DNA of 64,000 nucleotides from Bolinopsis microptera (taxonomy: Eukaryota > Ctenophora > Tentaculata > Lobata > Bolinopsidae), in assembly GCF_026151205.1 (NCBI RefSeq), contig NC_087073.1, positions 4,857,001 to 4,921,000 on the forward strand, in the 5' to 3' direction. A program made the translations under genes and the position numbers. The notes under the pieces are model-generated. The model did no database searches, was not told where the DNA came from, and saw only the letters and a program-made list of their open reading frames with translations. Of the stretch, positions 10,138 to 23,167 are shown piece after piece (the stretch's first letter is position 1; every line of letters begins with the position of its first letter).

Positions 10138-13100
10138 TCAACTTGTTTTCTGTTCATGTAATGAAGTGTTCTCCTCTTCTTGTGACTCCACTGGTAGTCC
10201 AACTTGACTTCCATCAGAATTTGTCAAAGAAATGTGCAACAGAAGTTTCCTATCTTTTTTATTAAGACATTTAAAATATTGAGGCGAATTCAGCAGAGCT
10301 GTCACAGAGTCATTCTCTTCAGTTGGATTTACGGGGTTCAAAACATGTTGAACCATTAACAAATTGGCAATTTCATTGTCATTGAGACTTTCTTTTAACA
10401 TGGTTACGATATGTTCATCACAAGGCATGTGTGCTAAATAACTATACAAATACAGTTGTATTTCAGTCACTCTGTCGTAAGATGCTTTCTTTAGTTTACG
10501 TTCTTTTTGTAGATTTTTTTCACCGTATATTTTCATCCGAGGTGGCAGAAGAAAGCCGTAATATTTGAGTAATGATTTAAGCATGGCATGATCTTCGTTC
10601 ACTTCAATTTGTTTCATAAACTCCACCAAGTCATTACAATTCTTACCAACTTTAGTCACTGTCTTCAAAGTTGCTATTGCTGAGTGAACCCCAAAAGTTT
10701 GAGCTACTCTGTACAATAGGTTGTTCTCCTTTAGTAGTTGGAAAGACATAGTCCCATTAACACCACCGAATAAAAGTCTGGGGGTACTCTTCCTTTGCAA
10801 AACCGACAATTCGAATTCCTCTATTATTGATACCATATTATCAGCTCTGCCACGAAGTTCTTTCCGGATCTGCTCTGAAGATACCAACTGAATCAAATTG
10901 TTCAAATCTTGAACAGAGAAATACGCGGAATTGTCTTGTTCGCCGTAAAGCTCCCTCAAAATATCAACAGCAAGATCCTCGCAGTCTTCCTTTTTGTCGT
11001 ATGCCACAATCATCCAGAACTTCTGTTGATAAGAGTTAACAATAGAGTGATCTGCCAGGAGTCTAACCAGAGCCAGGATCTTACCTCCCGAAAGGAAAGG
11101 ACACGTGTGGATGAGACAGTCGTCAACATAGTCACCTGCAGATAGATTCCTACCTTGTTGCAGGAGGAAGAGCATCACCTCGTGCAGGGTCTGAGATTCG
11201 TAGCTGTTTACAATTGCCTGTTTTATGAAATCTAGGTGAGTCCCTTCATCACAACATTTCTTTATAAGTTGTGCCATACAGCTACTTGATAGTGGAGTTA
11301 TCAAAGCATTGTAGTCAGCTGACTGAAAAGATACATCCTTCAAATTCAAGACTCCCATGATCCATCCATCTTTAGAGATGTTGTTCCTGATAAAACTTGC
11401 AAAGCTGGGGTCTGAAACTTTGTTGATGAGAAGCGGAATCAGGTCCTTGATACCGAGTCGAACGAAAGCTAAGATAGCGTGGACGATGTGGGTTTGAGGA
11501 GAGGAGGAGGAAGATTGTCCAGATATGAGAGGGATAATGTCGAGTGTAGCTGACTTGGAGAGAGTTAGAAATGCGGTGTAGAATAGGCGGTCAGCTCCTG
11601 ATTGGTGGAGATTAAAACAAACTTGTACCATCTCCTCCTCGGGTAACTGGAGAATATTGTTACTGTTAGATTGTCATTTTAGACTGGATGTTAAAAGCTA
11701 AAATTTAGAGTATTATCATACTGGTGAGAATGAGCGAAATTTCTTCGCAATTATATTTGTGACGAAACTTACAGATAACAATTTGCTTCCGTAAATTTTA
11801 TTAATCATAGTTTATTAATTCTTACCTTCAATTGACATATGATATCATGAATTTGCTCAGGAGAATCGCATATGCCAGAAAGATGTTCAATAAACTCAGT
11901 GATACGGTCTGAAGCACAGTCTTTGTTCCGTAGCAGCAACTCAGATATAACTGAAAGGAGTGCTATTGTTTGATTTTTTAAATTGTTTTATTTGACTAGA
12001 ATAAATGTGCGAGAAAGTTGAAAATTAACATTATGGCACAAAGATGAACGGATATTTTCATAAATACCTTCATATTTAGCTGGTTGGAAGAGAGCTAATT
12101 TAGCAGCAAGTTTTGGAATGTCAGGGAATTTGATGAGATCTATCACCACCCTCTTGTTGAAGGCGCCGTTCAAGGGTAACAGTGAAATACCCTTCAACAA
12201 AATGAAACAGTCTAGCTCTTCAACTAGAGTGATGTCCTCGAAACAGCTGAAAATGTACAGTTAGATTTAGATTAGACATAAATTCACAAATTTGCTAAGG
12301 TGAATCAAATATTAGGTAGATTTAGACCTTACTTTACTGTGCTTGTATAATTCAAGTCGTTATTATCTTCCGATTACAGCCTCAAATTTCAATTTTACAC
12401 TCATTTGCTAAGACAAGTTTAGTACTATCGCTTTAAAAAAAAATTTGAATTGCCGAAGCAACAATCGGTATCAGTAGTAGTTGAACTGTTAATAATCTAT
12501 CAAACAATAAACCTAATGGTAATACAAACCTGTTTGCTAAGTCCAGTCGATTATTTCTCATCCAGTAGTAAGCTACAGTTATTCTATCTAGATTAGTGGA
12601 CAAAGGAAAACTTTCCAGTTGTATTCGCTTCTTTTCTTGCATTTCTGTTATCTGATCTGGCGGCCGCTTTTGGTTGCGCATATCACTGGAAATGTTATAA
12701 GTTTATATTATTGTTATATTATATATAACCTGTTATTGTTAATTGATTTAATTGTTATTTCTAGTATCAATGCAACAGTCAAGGTTAAGATTGCTCATTA
12801 ATATTTATCTTGGGCGATATAAATATTAATGTTAAATATTAGAGCACATTTGTGTGCTCTAATGTGTGCTCTATGTCTAGAGCACATTTCCTACAGTCGA
12901 ATCAAATTCCATAAAAGCTGGTACAAATAAAATATGCCAACCTCAAGGAGAACTGTGTAATGAGCCCAGTAAGAATAGTAGTGCTATCAGAAGGATCCTC
13001 CCTGATCACCCCTCCTATAACTTCTTTCAGTTCCTCCCAGCTCCTCTGATGGTACGGCTGTGTCAACAGTATTTGTAGGGCAGCTGTTTTATCTCCATGA

Positions 13101-13324
13101 ACATGCAAACTGTTAATAGTCTCTTGAATGTTAAGGTCTGTTGAACTGGTGAGATATGCCAGCCAAGTCAGTTCTGCTCGTGTTTGTGCGTTAGGAGGAT
13201 CTAAAGATGATATTTGTCTGTGAAAGTTACGAGCTTCTGAGACGGAGTGGAATGTTCGGAGGTGGGTGAGAGTTTTAGAACATCTTTGGCAGAGAGATTT
13301 AGCGACATGTCGAGTGCTGTACAT
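10138..13324 (-). CDS. unrecognised 783-aa protein, five exons, possible mitochondrial import
   Basis: I joined five exons by GT-AG rules with matching phase: 13324-12942, 12685-12530, 12246-12068, 11950-11826 and 11646-10138 (stop TGA). The lengths sum to 784 codons including stop. The introns are 117-283 bp. The first 27 residues contain Arg, Lys, His, Ser and Thr but no acidic residue, as in a mitochondrial presequence. The rest looks like a helical-repeat protein without a catalytic motif that I can see. I do not recognise the family. Helical RNA-binding or scaffold proteins of mitochondria are one possibility. The ATG directly follows an acceptor-like 'CATTAG'. The first donor (GTTGGC) is weak. 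Confidence 0.75.
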
Positions 13325-13777
13325 CCTAATGATATAGTCTTTGTTATGTTACTTCAGGGTAATATGTGTCTTATATTAATATATAAATTGCACAATTATC
13401 ATGGCCTAACTTAGAAGATGACAATAAGTTTGGAAATTTTGAACCAAGAACAATTTTAGGCTTCCGTTATTTCGGAGAAACTTTTACAACTTTGCTGAGT
13501 TTTCAAAACTTTATAATATGAAAGAATGAAACGTCAAACTTTGAATATATATCAGTAAAATCCTGGGTTCGGGCAAAAACTTATAAATTGTAAAAGAAAT
13601 AGAACACATGTATCGAGAAGGTGACTCTTCGAAAAGAATCTAAACGTTTCTGGCTAATAATTTAATTTATGAACAAGATTGCCGGCTCAATATAAAATTA
13701 AAATGTTAAAGCAGATTTTCGGGGAAAATTCAAATAATTGTCAAAATTTGACAGCCCAATACAGCATACATAAAATC
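13325..13777. other. intergenic spacer
   Basis: No gene seen. It is a short gap between TGS1 and the next co-oriented gene. Confidence 0.6.
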
Positions 13778-16423
<2,646 letters not shown>

Positions 16424-17120
16424 TTATCGTGGGATCATGGAGACATACTCTTCCAGATTCATCGGCAGTAACCCCTCGAACAGCCCATCAACATCTTCAG
16501 AAATATATTCCTGCAAGCTTAAATCCATCTTGATCATATTCCAGCAGTGAAAGGCCGTCAATTCTTTTGCTGAGGCGTTGTTTCCAGGTTTCTTTATTAT
16601 CTTTTCAGGTCTGTCAATATTTATACCGTCTTCTTCAACACTAGCTTGCATATTATGAAAACCACCTTCATCTTTAATGACAATATCTCCAATCACTTTA
16701 TTACCGAGGGAATTGAAGATTAATATTTCATGCTGACCATCAATTGGGCCAAAATAATGGGCAATTTCCTTGAGACCAGCAAGGGCCATGTTGCTCAATT
16801 CAACGAATGCCTTTCGACTTGCCCTGCTATCAAATCTGTCTACACTGAAGTTGTGAACAAGATCATTTCTTTTTTTCACCAGTGACTGCAGACTCAACAA
16901 AATATGAGGCTGCCTACTTTTTATAAAATTCAGTTGTTGTTTTATAAGATATCCGAGGGGTGTCTTCCGTTTGCTATCTCTTCTGCTGTTGCAAAAGTAC
17001 TTTCGAATGATGTATTCTATACGCTTTGATGTGTGAACAGCCAGTGCAATATCTGTGTAGTTCTTATTTAAATCTATGACAGTGAAGTCTTCTTCCAAAA
17101 AAACTCCGCTCCTGAATCAT
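16424..17120 (-). CDS. HEPN-like protein, paralogue 1, frame problem near the start
   Basis: The open frame covers about 224 residues. The N-terminal half is helical and carries 'KKRNDLVHN' (Arg 77 to His 82), a fit to the R-polar-x3-H signature of HEPN domains, many of which are RNases. The C-terminal block 'AFHCWNMIK ... DVDGLFEGLLP' is shared with the paralogues at 23168 and 25541. The only nearby ATG (17118-17120), placed like that of the paralogues just after a 'TATCAG' acceptor, is out of frame by one base. A run of seven T (minus strand) lies between it and the conserved region. So there is either one extra T (mutation or sequencing error) or an unseen upstream exon. With that base removed the protein would be 231 aa. 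Function is inferred from the motif only. Confidence 0.65.
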
Positions 17121-17299
17121 ACCTGATACAAAGATAATATATATGAAGAATTTGCCGTGAAACATCCCATTTAACAATCTTCAACCAATATAAAAATTTG
17201 GTATCTATATCCAAAAGTTGATTAAAGTTACATCACTGAAGAGGCCAGAACTGAATGAAAAACTTATATTATTATTATTAACATTTCTGAATGATTAAT

Positions 17300-17600
17300 A
17301 TTAAAGATTATCACTAATCAATGATTTAAATTCTCATAAAAATCCGTCAAAAAGTATGCTGTATTTGACCTCTCGAATAAAAATACGTCAAAATACGAGG
17401 TCTTTAACCGAATTTACATAAAACTCCTAGGTGTTAAATACGAGATAAAATACGAAATAAAAGAATCCCACTAATCAGTGTTGTTAAATTCAATAAAAAT
17501 CTGTCAAGAAAGTACACTGTGAGTGATCCCTCGAAAAAATACGTCAAAATTCGAGGTCTTTATAACCAAATTTACATCAAATTCCTATGTTAAAGTATTA
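17300..17600. repeat. imperfect tandem repeat, two units of about 170 bp
   Basis: The words 'AATACGTCAAAATACGAGG' (about 17385) and 'AATACGTCAAAATTCGAGG' (about 17540), with similar flanks such as 'TCTTTAACCGAATTTACAT', recur in the same order. Confidence 0.7.
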
Positions 17601-17608
17601 TAGGAAGT

Positions 17609-17778
17609 TCGAGCGGATACCGCTGCCGGTGGGGCGCCGGTCAGGTGTGAGGTGCCATAGGCAATTTATATTATCATTGAGGCCAGAATAGTTCTTAGTA
17701 TAACAATATTACCCTACTGGGGATGTGGTCGTTTGACCGGTCTCCTACCAGCAGCCATATCCGCTCGAACTACCATAA
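17609..17778. mobile_element. GC-rich miniature inverted-repeat element
   Basis: About 165 bp, with facing ends: left 'AGTTCGAGCGGATA' followed by a CTGC-GGT motif, right its reverse complement 'TATCCGCTCGAACTAC'. It is GC-rich inside AT-rich DNA. No coding capacity. A structured RNA is an alternative reading, but I match no known snRNA. Confidence 0.6.
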
Positions 17779-17887
17779 GTACATGCATTCAATTATGAAA
17801 TAATATCATTACGAATATGTAAATCGTTTCACTAACTCGCACATTCCATTATCAAATTGATGAAAAGTTATGGAATCGCTTTTAAAA

Positions 17888-18012
17888 AAGTAACTACCTT
17901 ACTCGGGAATATTATAGCGGGTTAATTTATGACTGGGAAAATTAATAACCGGGAAAAATATGGCGGAATTTCCCAAAACCCGCCAAATTATCCCGGTCAT
18001 GTATTTACCGGT
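17888..18012. repeat. dispersed 'GGGAAAAATATGGCGGAAT' repeat, copy 1
   Basis: It shares 'CCGGGAAAAATATGGCGGAA', then 'CCAAAACCC' and 'TATCCCGGT', with 22810-22918. The outer motif 'ACCTTACTCGGGA' starts this copy, and its reverse complement 'TCCCGAGTAAGGT' ends the other copy. This suggests two incomplete copies of a short palindromic element. Confidence 0.65.
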
Positions 18013-18196
18013 GGCCGACCTTTCAAGTTTTTTTTCAGAGGTCAACAAATTTTCAACCGACATTTCTGTTTTTGTTACGTCTTGTTAAAGAAGTTATTTC
18101 AATTTACAGTTACTGATATTACTCAGAAATAGAAAAAAAGACACGTCTAGTATTTAAAGGAAAATAAATCTATAGCAATAATAAGTCAAATCTTCA

Positions 18197-18501
18197 TTAA
18201 AGCGTATTCTCATTCTCATTATCGCTAATGTCCCCTCCATTATCATTATTGATATCCCCCTGCTGCTGACCGTCAAATTCGAAGTTGTATTGTTGTCTTA
18301 ACAAGACTTTCATTTTGTCCGCTAATGGGGCTACTGCTCTGAAGGTCAGCCGGAGCTTAATTTCCTGCCCACCGCTTGGTATTGGGGAACGTCTTGGCTT
18401 TGCATCTTCAACTGCTCCAGTAATCAATCCACCGTGGACCATGAAATAGTGGCACAGTTTACTCACTTCATGGGCAAGAAAAGTGAGAATCACGGTCCAC
18501 C
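18197..18501 (-). CDS. terminal exon of an unrecognised gene (about 100 aa)
   Basis: The exon begins after acceptor 'ATTTCAG' at 18502-18504, with two bases completing a split codon, and then reads W-T-V-I-L-T-F-L-A-H-E-V-S. It ends at TAA (18197). The sequence is well mixed and globular up to 'QQYNFEFDGQ'. It then ends in an Asp/Asn/Glu-rich tail ('DISDNENENTL'). Codon use looks coding and the frame has no stop. I found no convincing upstream exon in the repeat-filled DNA above it. It is either the last exon of a gene with a very long intron or an orphaned fragment. No family recognised. Confidence 0.55.
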
Positions 18502-18585
18502 CTGAAATCTGATTTCTATAACCAAATTGTGATTTTTATAACGAAATTATGGTAGCAACCGCCAATAAAGTTACAGCCCTCCATG

Positions 18586-18710
18586 GGGGGGGGATCATGT
18601 TATTTTTTGTCCGTTTTTGTCCGTTTTTGTCCGTTAATTTTTGTCCGTTTTGAAAATATAGCTGCCAAACGGACAAAAACGGACAAAAACGGACAAAAAT
18701 TGTAACTTTT
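18586..18710. mobile_element. palindromic 'TGTCCGTTTT' miniature element, copy 1
   Basis: Repeated 'TTTTTGTCCG' units face 'CGGACAAAAA' units across a short 'GAAAATATAGCTGCCAAA' centre. The outer edge is G-rich, followed by 'ATCATGTTATTTT'. Related copies lie at 20890-21003 and 22590-22728. Confidence 0.75.
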
Positions 18711-19013
18711 TATTTAGATTTTCTCCACAATTTGTAACAGGCTATCTGCAGTAATGGGTAGCCCGGTTAATGACCATGGTCCTTTCTCAAACTTTTAGTC
18801 GTCAATTAGGTACAAAGAATAGTCTACACATTTTTTAATAACATAAAAAGGGATGAAAAGTTTTATTACTGGAGAGTAAAACTTTGTTAAACACAAAGAT
18901 TCTTGAGCACATTTTGAGTCAGACTCAAATGCGTTTAAAAACATTTTAGTATATAACAACTTAACAATAAATTATGTAAACAATATCACCAACAATAATT
19001 ATAAATTGAACAA
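18711..19013. other. intergenic or intronic DNA without recognisable content
   Basis: AT-rich, with no gene or clear repeat. Confidence 0.5.
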
Positions 19014-19410
19014 ATTATTGAGAGATGAAAGAGAGGAAGAGGAGGAGGGGGACTGAGGAGGGGGGACTGAGGATGAAGAGGAGGGGGCTGAGGAGGAGTG
19101 AGACTGAGAAGGAGAACTGGGAAGGAGGAATGAATAGGAGGAGGAGGAGAAGAAGGACTCAAGAGGAGGAGGACTGAGGAGGAGGAGGACTAAGGAGAAG
19201 GATGATGACCCAAGAGGAGGAGGACCCAAGAGGAGGAGGACCCAGGAGGAGGACCCAGGAAAAGGCCCCATGAGGAGGACTGGGGAGGAGGAGGACTGAT
19301 GTGGACTGATGAGGACTGATGAGGACTAATAAAGAGGACTAAGGACGAGGAGGAAGAGGAGGGGAAGGACTGAGGAGTGAGGAGGAGGACTGATGAGGAG
19401 AAGGAGGTCA
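19014..19410. repeat. polypurine (GAGGAG)-type tract 1
   Basis: The plus strand is almost entirely A and G, built from GAGGA, GGACTGAGGA and GACCCAGGA words. The long proline/serine reading frames on the other strand are a by-product of the repeat. Confidence 0.9.
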
Positions 19411-20090
19411 GCCCATATCCAAAAACCCGCATTCTCGCATTCTAAGAATGTAGGAAATTTTTAAAAGTAGGAAATTTTTGACAAAAAGTAGGAAATTCGA
19501 GAGCCAACTCTGAGAATTTTCGATCATATTTCAGTAGGAATTTAAGTGAAAGAGCAGACTAAAAGTTGCTGGACCGTTATTTAAATGTCCTCAGTCTCAT
19601 ACTTGCTTCCTTCTCCAAATTCCCTTAACCCTGTATTATTTTATAGCTTGAAAGCAGAAAGTGATGGTAGTAGATGAGAAAACATTTTTGCCAAAATTAT
19701 AAACTCTTGATACTTCATGCTGTCTCCTATTTCGTGCTTTAGTTAAGCCAAGTGTTTAGGGATTCTAGAATCCAGACAATTTATCCCAATAAAAATTGAA
19801 ATCAGAAAATAGTATGCTAAAATCGTTCTCCATAGTCAGATTCGTTCCAGGAGGCCAAATCTAGTTTAAATTTCCAAAATTTTCGGGGGCTTCGCCCCCA
19901 AAAGTAACCTAGGATTATCTATTAAAAAGCATTCCGGGCCCTAAAAAAGTAAAATTGAGAATCTGGAATCCGCCATGAAAAATCTTTGAAACGCGCGAAT
20001 ACAAAGACTTTTTATGCGAGCGAAGCAAGTGGGCCACAGAAAACGAAAAAATTGAGAATGTAGGAAATTAAAAATTTTTTGGATATGGGA
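19411..20090. mobile_element. element with inverted ends inserted in the purine tract
   Basis: Starts 'GCCCATATCCAAAAA' and ends 'TTTTTTGGATATGGG'. Next to each end is an 'AGAATGTAGGAAATT' motif. It interrupts otherwise continuous GAGGAG DNA, so it inserted after the tract formed. About 680 bp. No coding frame seen. Confidence 0.65.
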
Positions 20091-20889
20091 GGAGGTGTAT
20101 GAGGAGGATGAGGAGGAGAAGGGAGATGGAGGGTGAGGAGAAGGAGGACTGAGGAGGAGGAATGATGAAGAGGAATGATGAGGAGGAGGACTAAGAAGTA
20201 GGAGAAGGAGGAGGACTGAGGAGGGGAGGACTTAGGAGGAAGAGGAGGATTGAGGAGGAGGACTGAGGAGTAGAAGGAGGAAGAGGACTGAGGAGGATCA
20301 GGAGGACCCAGGAGGAGGAAGAAGAGGAGGAGGACTGAGGAGGAGGACTGAGGAGGAGAAGGAGGACCCAGGAGGAGGAACCAGGAAGAAGAGGAGGAGG
20401 AGGACTGAGAAGGAGGGCTGAGAAGGAGAAGGAGGACTGATGAGGAGGATGAGGATGAGAAGGAGGATGAGGATGAGGAGGAGGGTGACTGGGGAGAGGA
20501 CTGAGGAGGAGGAGGAAGACTGAGGAGGAGGAAGAGGAGAAGGACTGAGGAGGAGGACCCAGGAGGAGGAACCAGGAAGAAGAGGAGGAGGACTGAGAAG
20601 GAGGGCTGAGAAGGAGAAGGAGGACTGATGAGGAGGATGAGGATGAGAAGGAGGATGAGGATGAGGAGGAGGGTGACTGGGGAGAGGACTGAGGAGGAGG
20701 AGGAAGACTGAGGAGGAGGAAGAGGAGAAGGACTGAGGAGGAGAAGGACTGAGGAGAAGGATGAGGAGGAGGAGGAGGAGGAGGAGGAGGAGGAGGAGGA
20801 GGAGGTGGAGGAGGAGGAGGAGGATGAAGAGGAGGAGGAGGAGGAGGAGGAGGAGGAGGAGGAGGAGGGGGAGGAAAAGGAAGCATCTA
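20091..20889. repeat. polypurine (GAGGAG)-type tract 2
   Basis: A roughly 188-bp block (from about 20362) is repeated from about 20552, and the tract ends in nearly pure GGA triplets (20760-20885). It shares its right junction ('GAAGCATCTAAATGTTATT') with the tract ending at 22590, so tract plus palindromic element were copied together. Confidence 0.9.
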
Positions 20890-21003
20890 AATGTTATTTC
20901 CATTTTTGTTATTTTTTGTCCGTTTTTGTCCGCTCTATTTTTGTCCGTTTTGAAAATATAGGGTACCGAACGGAAAAAACGGATAAAAAACATGATCCCC
21001 CTC
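20890..21003. mobile_element. palindromic 'TGTCCGTTTT' element, copy 2
   Basis: Same layout as 18586-18710. It ends '...AAAACATGATCCCCCTCCC'. Confidence 0.7.
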
Positions 21004-21240
21004 CCTTAGGAGGAGGAGGAGGAGGAGGAGGAGAACTCAGGAGGAGGACTGAGGAGGAGAACTGAGGAGGACTGAGAAGGAGGAGGACTGAGGAGTACTG
21101 AGGAGGATAGCTGAGGAGGATGGCTGAGGAGGATGACTGAGGAGAATGACTGAGGAGAATGACTGAGAGGGAGGAGGAGGAGGAGGAGGACTCAGGAGAA
21201 AGAGGAGGAGGAGGACTCAGAAGGAGGAATGAGAAGGAGG
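21004..21240. repeat. polypurine tract 3
   Basis: GAGGAG, GGACTGAGGA and GGATGACTGAGGA words. Confidence 0.9.
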
Positions 21241-21613
21241 GGGGGGGGCTAATGACTACCAATGGAGACTTTTGGGGACTAATGGGGACTAAAAATCATG
21301 GGGACTAGAGGTCAACTCGTTGACGTAATTCACCATTTGTCCCCATAAGTCCCCAGAATTTTTGACAGTTATTTATGGTTTTCAAGTTAGTTTAATAACG
21401 ATACGATCGAGATGTTTTGTCCAAGATAAGAGTAGGATAAATCTAAATGGGGACTAATGGAGACTTTTGGGGACTAATGGGGACTAAAAATCATCTAAAT
21501 GGGGACTAATGGAGACTTTTGGGGACTAAAAATCATCCGGGGACTCGGGGTAAAATCGTTGACGTAATTCCCCAAGTCCCCAAAAGTAGTCATTGGCCCC
21601 CCCCCCCCCCCCC
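21241..21613. mobile_element. miniature element with G-run/C-run inverted ends
   Basis: The left end is a G run followed by 'CTAATGACTAC', with 'CTTTTGGGGACT' a little further in. The right end is 'AAAAGTAGTCATTGGCC' and a C run. Internal words such as 'TGGGGACTAA' are repeated and inverted. It is inserted between purine tracts. Confidence 0.65.
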
Positions 21614-22589
21614 TGAGGGAGAGGACTGAGGACTGAGGAGGAAGAGGAGGAGGATGAAGAGGAGGAGGAGGACCCAGGTCCCAGGAGGAGGAGGATTGAG
21701 GAGGAGGATGAGGACTCAGGAGGAGGAGGAGGACTCAGGAGGACTCAGGAAGACTGAGGAGGATGGCTGAGGAGGATGGCTGAAGGAGGATGGCTGATGA
21801 GGATGGCTGAGGAGGATGACTGAGGAGGATAACTGAGAGGGAGGAGGAGGAGGACTGAGGAGGAGGAGGAGGAGGAGGAGGACCCAGGTGGAGGACTCAG
21901 GAGAAAGAGGAGTCCGAGGAGGACTCAGAAGGAGGAATGAGAAGGAGGAGAACTGAGGAGGAGGAGGAGGACTGAATAGGAAAAGGAGGGGGACTAGGGA
22001 GGACTGAGGAGGAGGACGACTGACGAGAAGGATGAGGAGGAGGACTGAGGAGGAGGACTGAGGACTGAGGAGGAAGAGGAGGAGGATGAAGAGGAGGAGG
22101 ACCCAAGAGGAGGAGGACTGAGGAGGGGGACGAGGACTGAGGAGGAGGAGGAGGACTGAGGAGGATGGCTGAGGAGGATGGCTGAGGAGGATGACTGAGA
22201 GGGAGGGGGAGGAAGAGGAGGAGGACTCAGGAGGAGGACTCAGGAGGAGGACTCAGTGGGAGGACTCAGGAGGAGGACTGAGAATGATGAGGACTGAGGA
22301 GAACTGAGGAGGATGAGGAGGAGGACTGAATAGGAGGAGGAGGAGGAGGGGGACTGGGGAGGACTGAGGAGGAGGAGGACTGAAGAGGACTGAGGAGAAG
22401 GATGAGGAGGAAGACTGAGGAGGAGGATGAAGAGGAGGAGGATGAAGAGGAGGAGGACTCATGAGGAGGTGGAAGAGAAGGAGGAGGAGGAGGAGGAGGA
22501 GGAGGAGGAGGAGGAGGAGGAGGAGGAGGAGGAGGAGGAGGAGGAGGAGGAGGAGGAGGAGGAGGAGGAGGATGAGGAGGAGGAAGCAT
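21614..22589. repeat. polypurine tract 4
   Basis: It continues the GAGGAG and GGACTGAGGA words and ends in about 90 bases of nearly pure GGA (22482-22570), then 'GAAGCATCTAAATG' as in tract 2. Confidence 0.9.
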
Positions 22590-22728
22590 CTAAATGTTAT
22601 TCCATTTTTGTTATTTTTTGTCCGTTTTTGTCCGTTTTTGTCCGCTTTATTTTTTGTCCGTTTTGAAAATAGAGCTGCCAAACGGACAAAAACGGACAAA
22701 AAAACATGAGCCCCCCCCCCCCCCCCAC
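22590..22728. mobile_element. palindromic 'TGTCCGTTTT' element, copy 3
   Basis: Facing 'TTTTTGTCCG' and 'CGGACAAAAA' arrays. The right edge is 'AACATGAG' and a C run of about 15. Confidence 0.7.
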
Positions 22729-22809
22729 TGCTTCAAAAGTCTTCTCTAGCACATATGAGACTTCGGGTAAAATATGATGATCACCACCCCCTTGGAACCC
22801 CATAATTTG

Positions 22810-22918
22810 AGTCGGCGGGTTTTTTTATGACTGGTAAAATTTTTGACCGGGAAAAATATGGCGGAATCTTCCAAAACCCACCACTTTATCCCGGTTATAA
22901 TAATCCCGAGTAAGGTAA
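22810..22918. repeat. dispersed 'GGGAAAAATATGGCGGAAT' repeat, copy 2
   Basis: Matches 17888-18012 in its core and ends 'AATCCCGAGTAAGGT'. Confidence 0.65.
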
Positions 22919-23167
22919 AGATAAAAGACTTATTGAGAAGACAAAATGAGTAGTTATGAAATATTGCCGGATTAAATACCCAAACAGTTAATAAGGACTC
23001 ATGCAAGTTAACTAGTTGTTTAAGAAATATTGGCACGGTTCTGAGTAATTGTATTATCATGATTTCAGATTCAACTTATTACAGTCCAGATATTATGAAA
23101 ACGTAGTCATAGTAACCATGACCAGAATGCAGAAATCAATTGCTATTTGCTAATACTTGTATTACGA

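Noticed and set aside
17609-17778. snRNA or tRNA gene
   Set aside because: The length is similar to U1, but none of the invariant U1, U2, U4, U5 or tRNA box sequences are there, and the ends are inverted repeats.
19000-22710. Long Pro/Ser/Leu-rich or Glu/Arg-rich reading frames on both strands
   Set aside because: They are translations of GAGGAG repeats in every frame, without start context, introns or varied composition.
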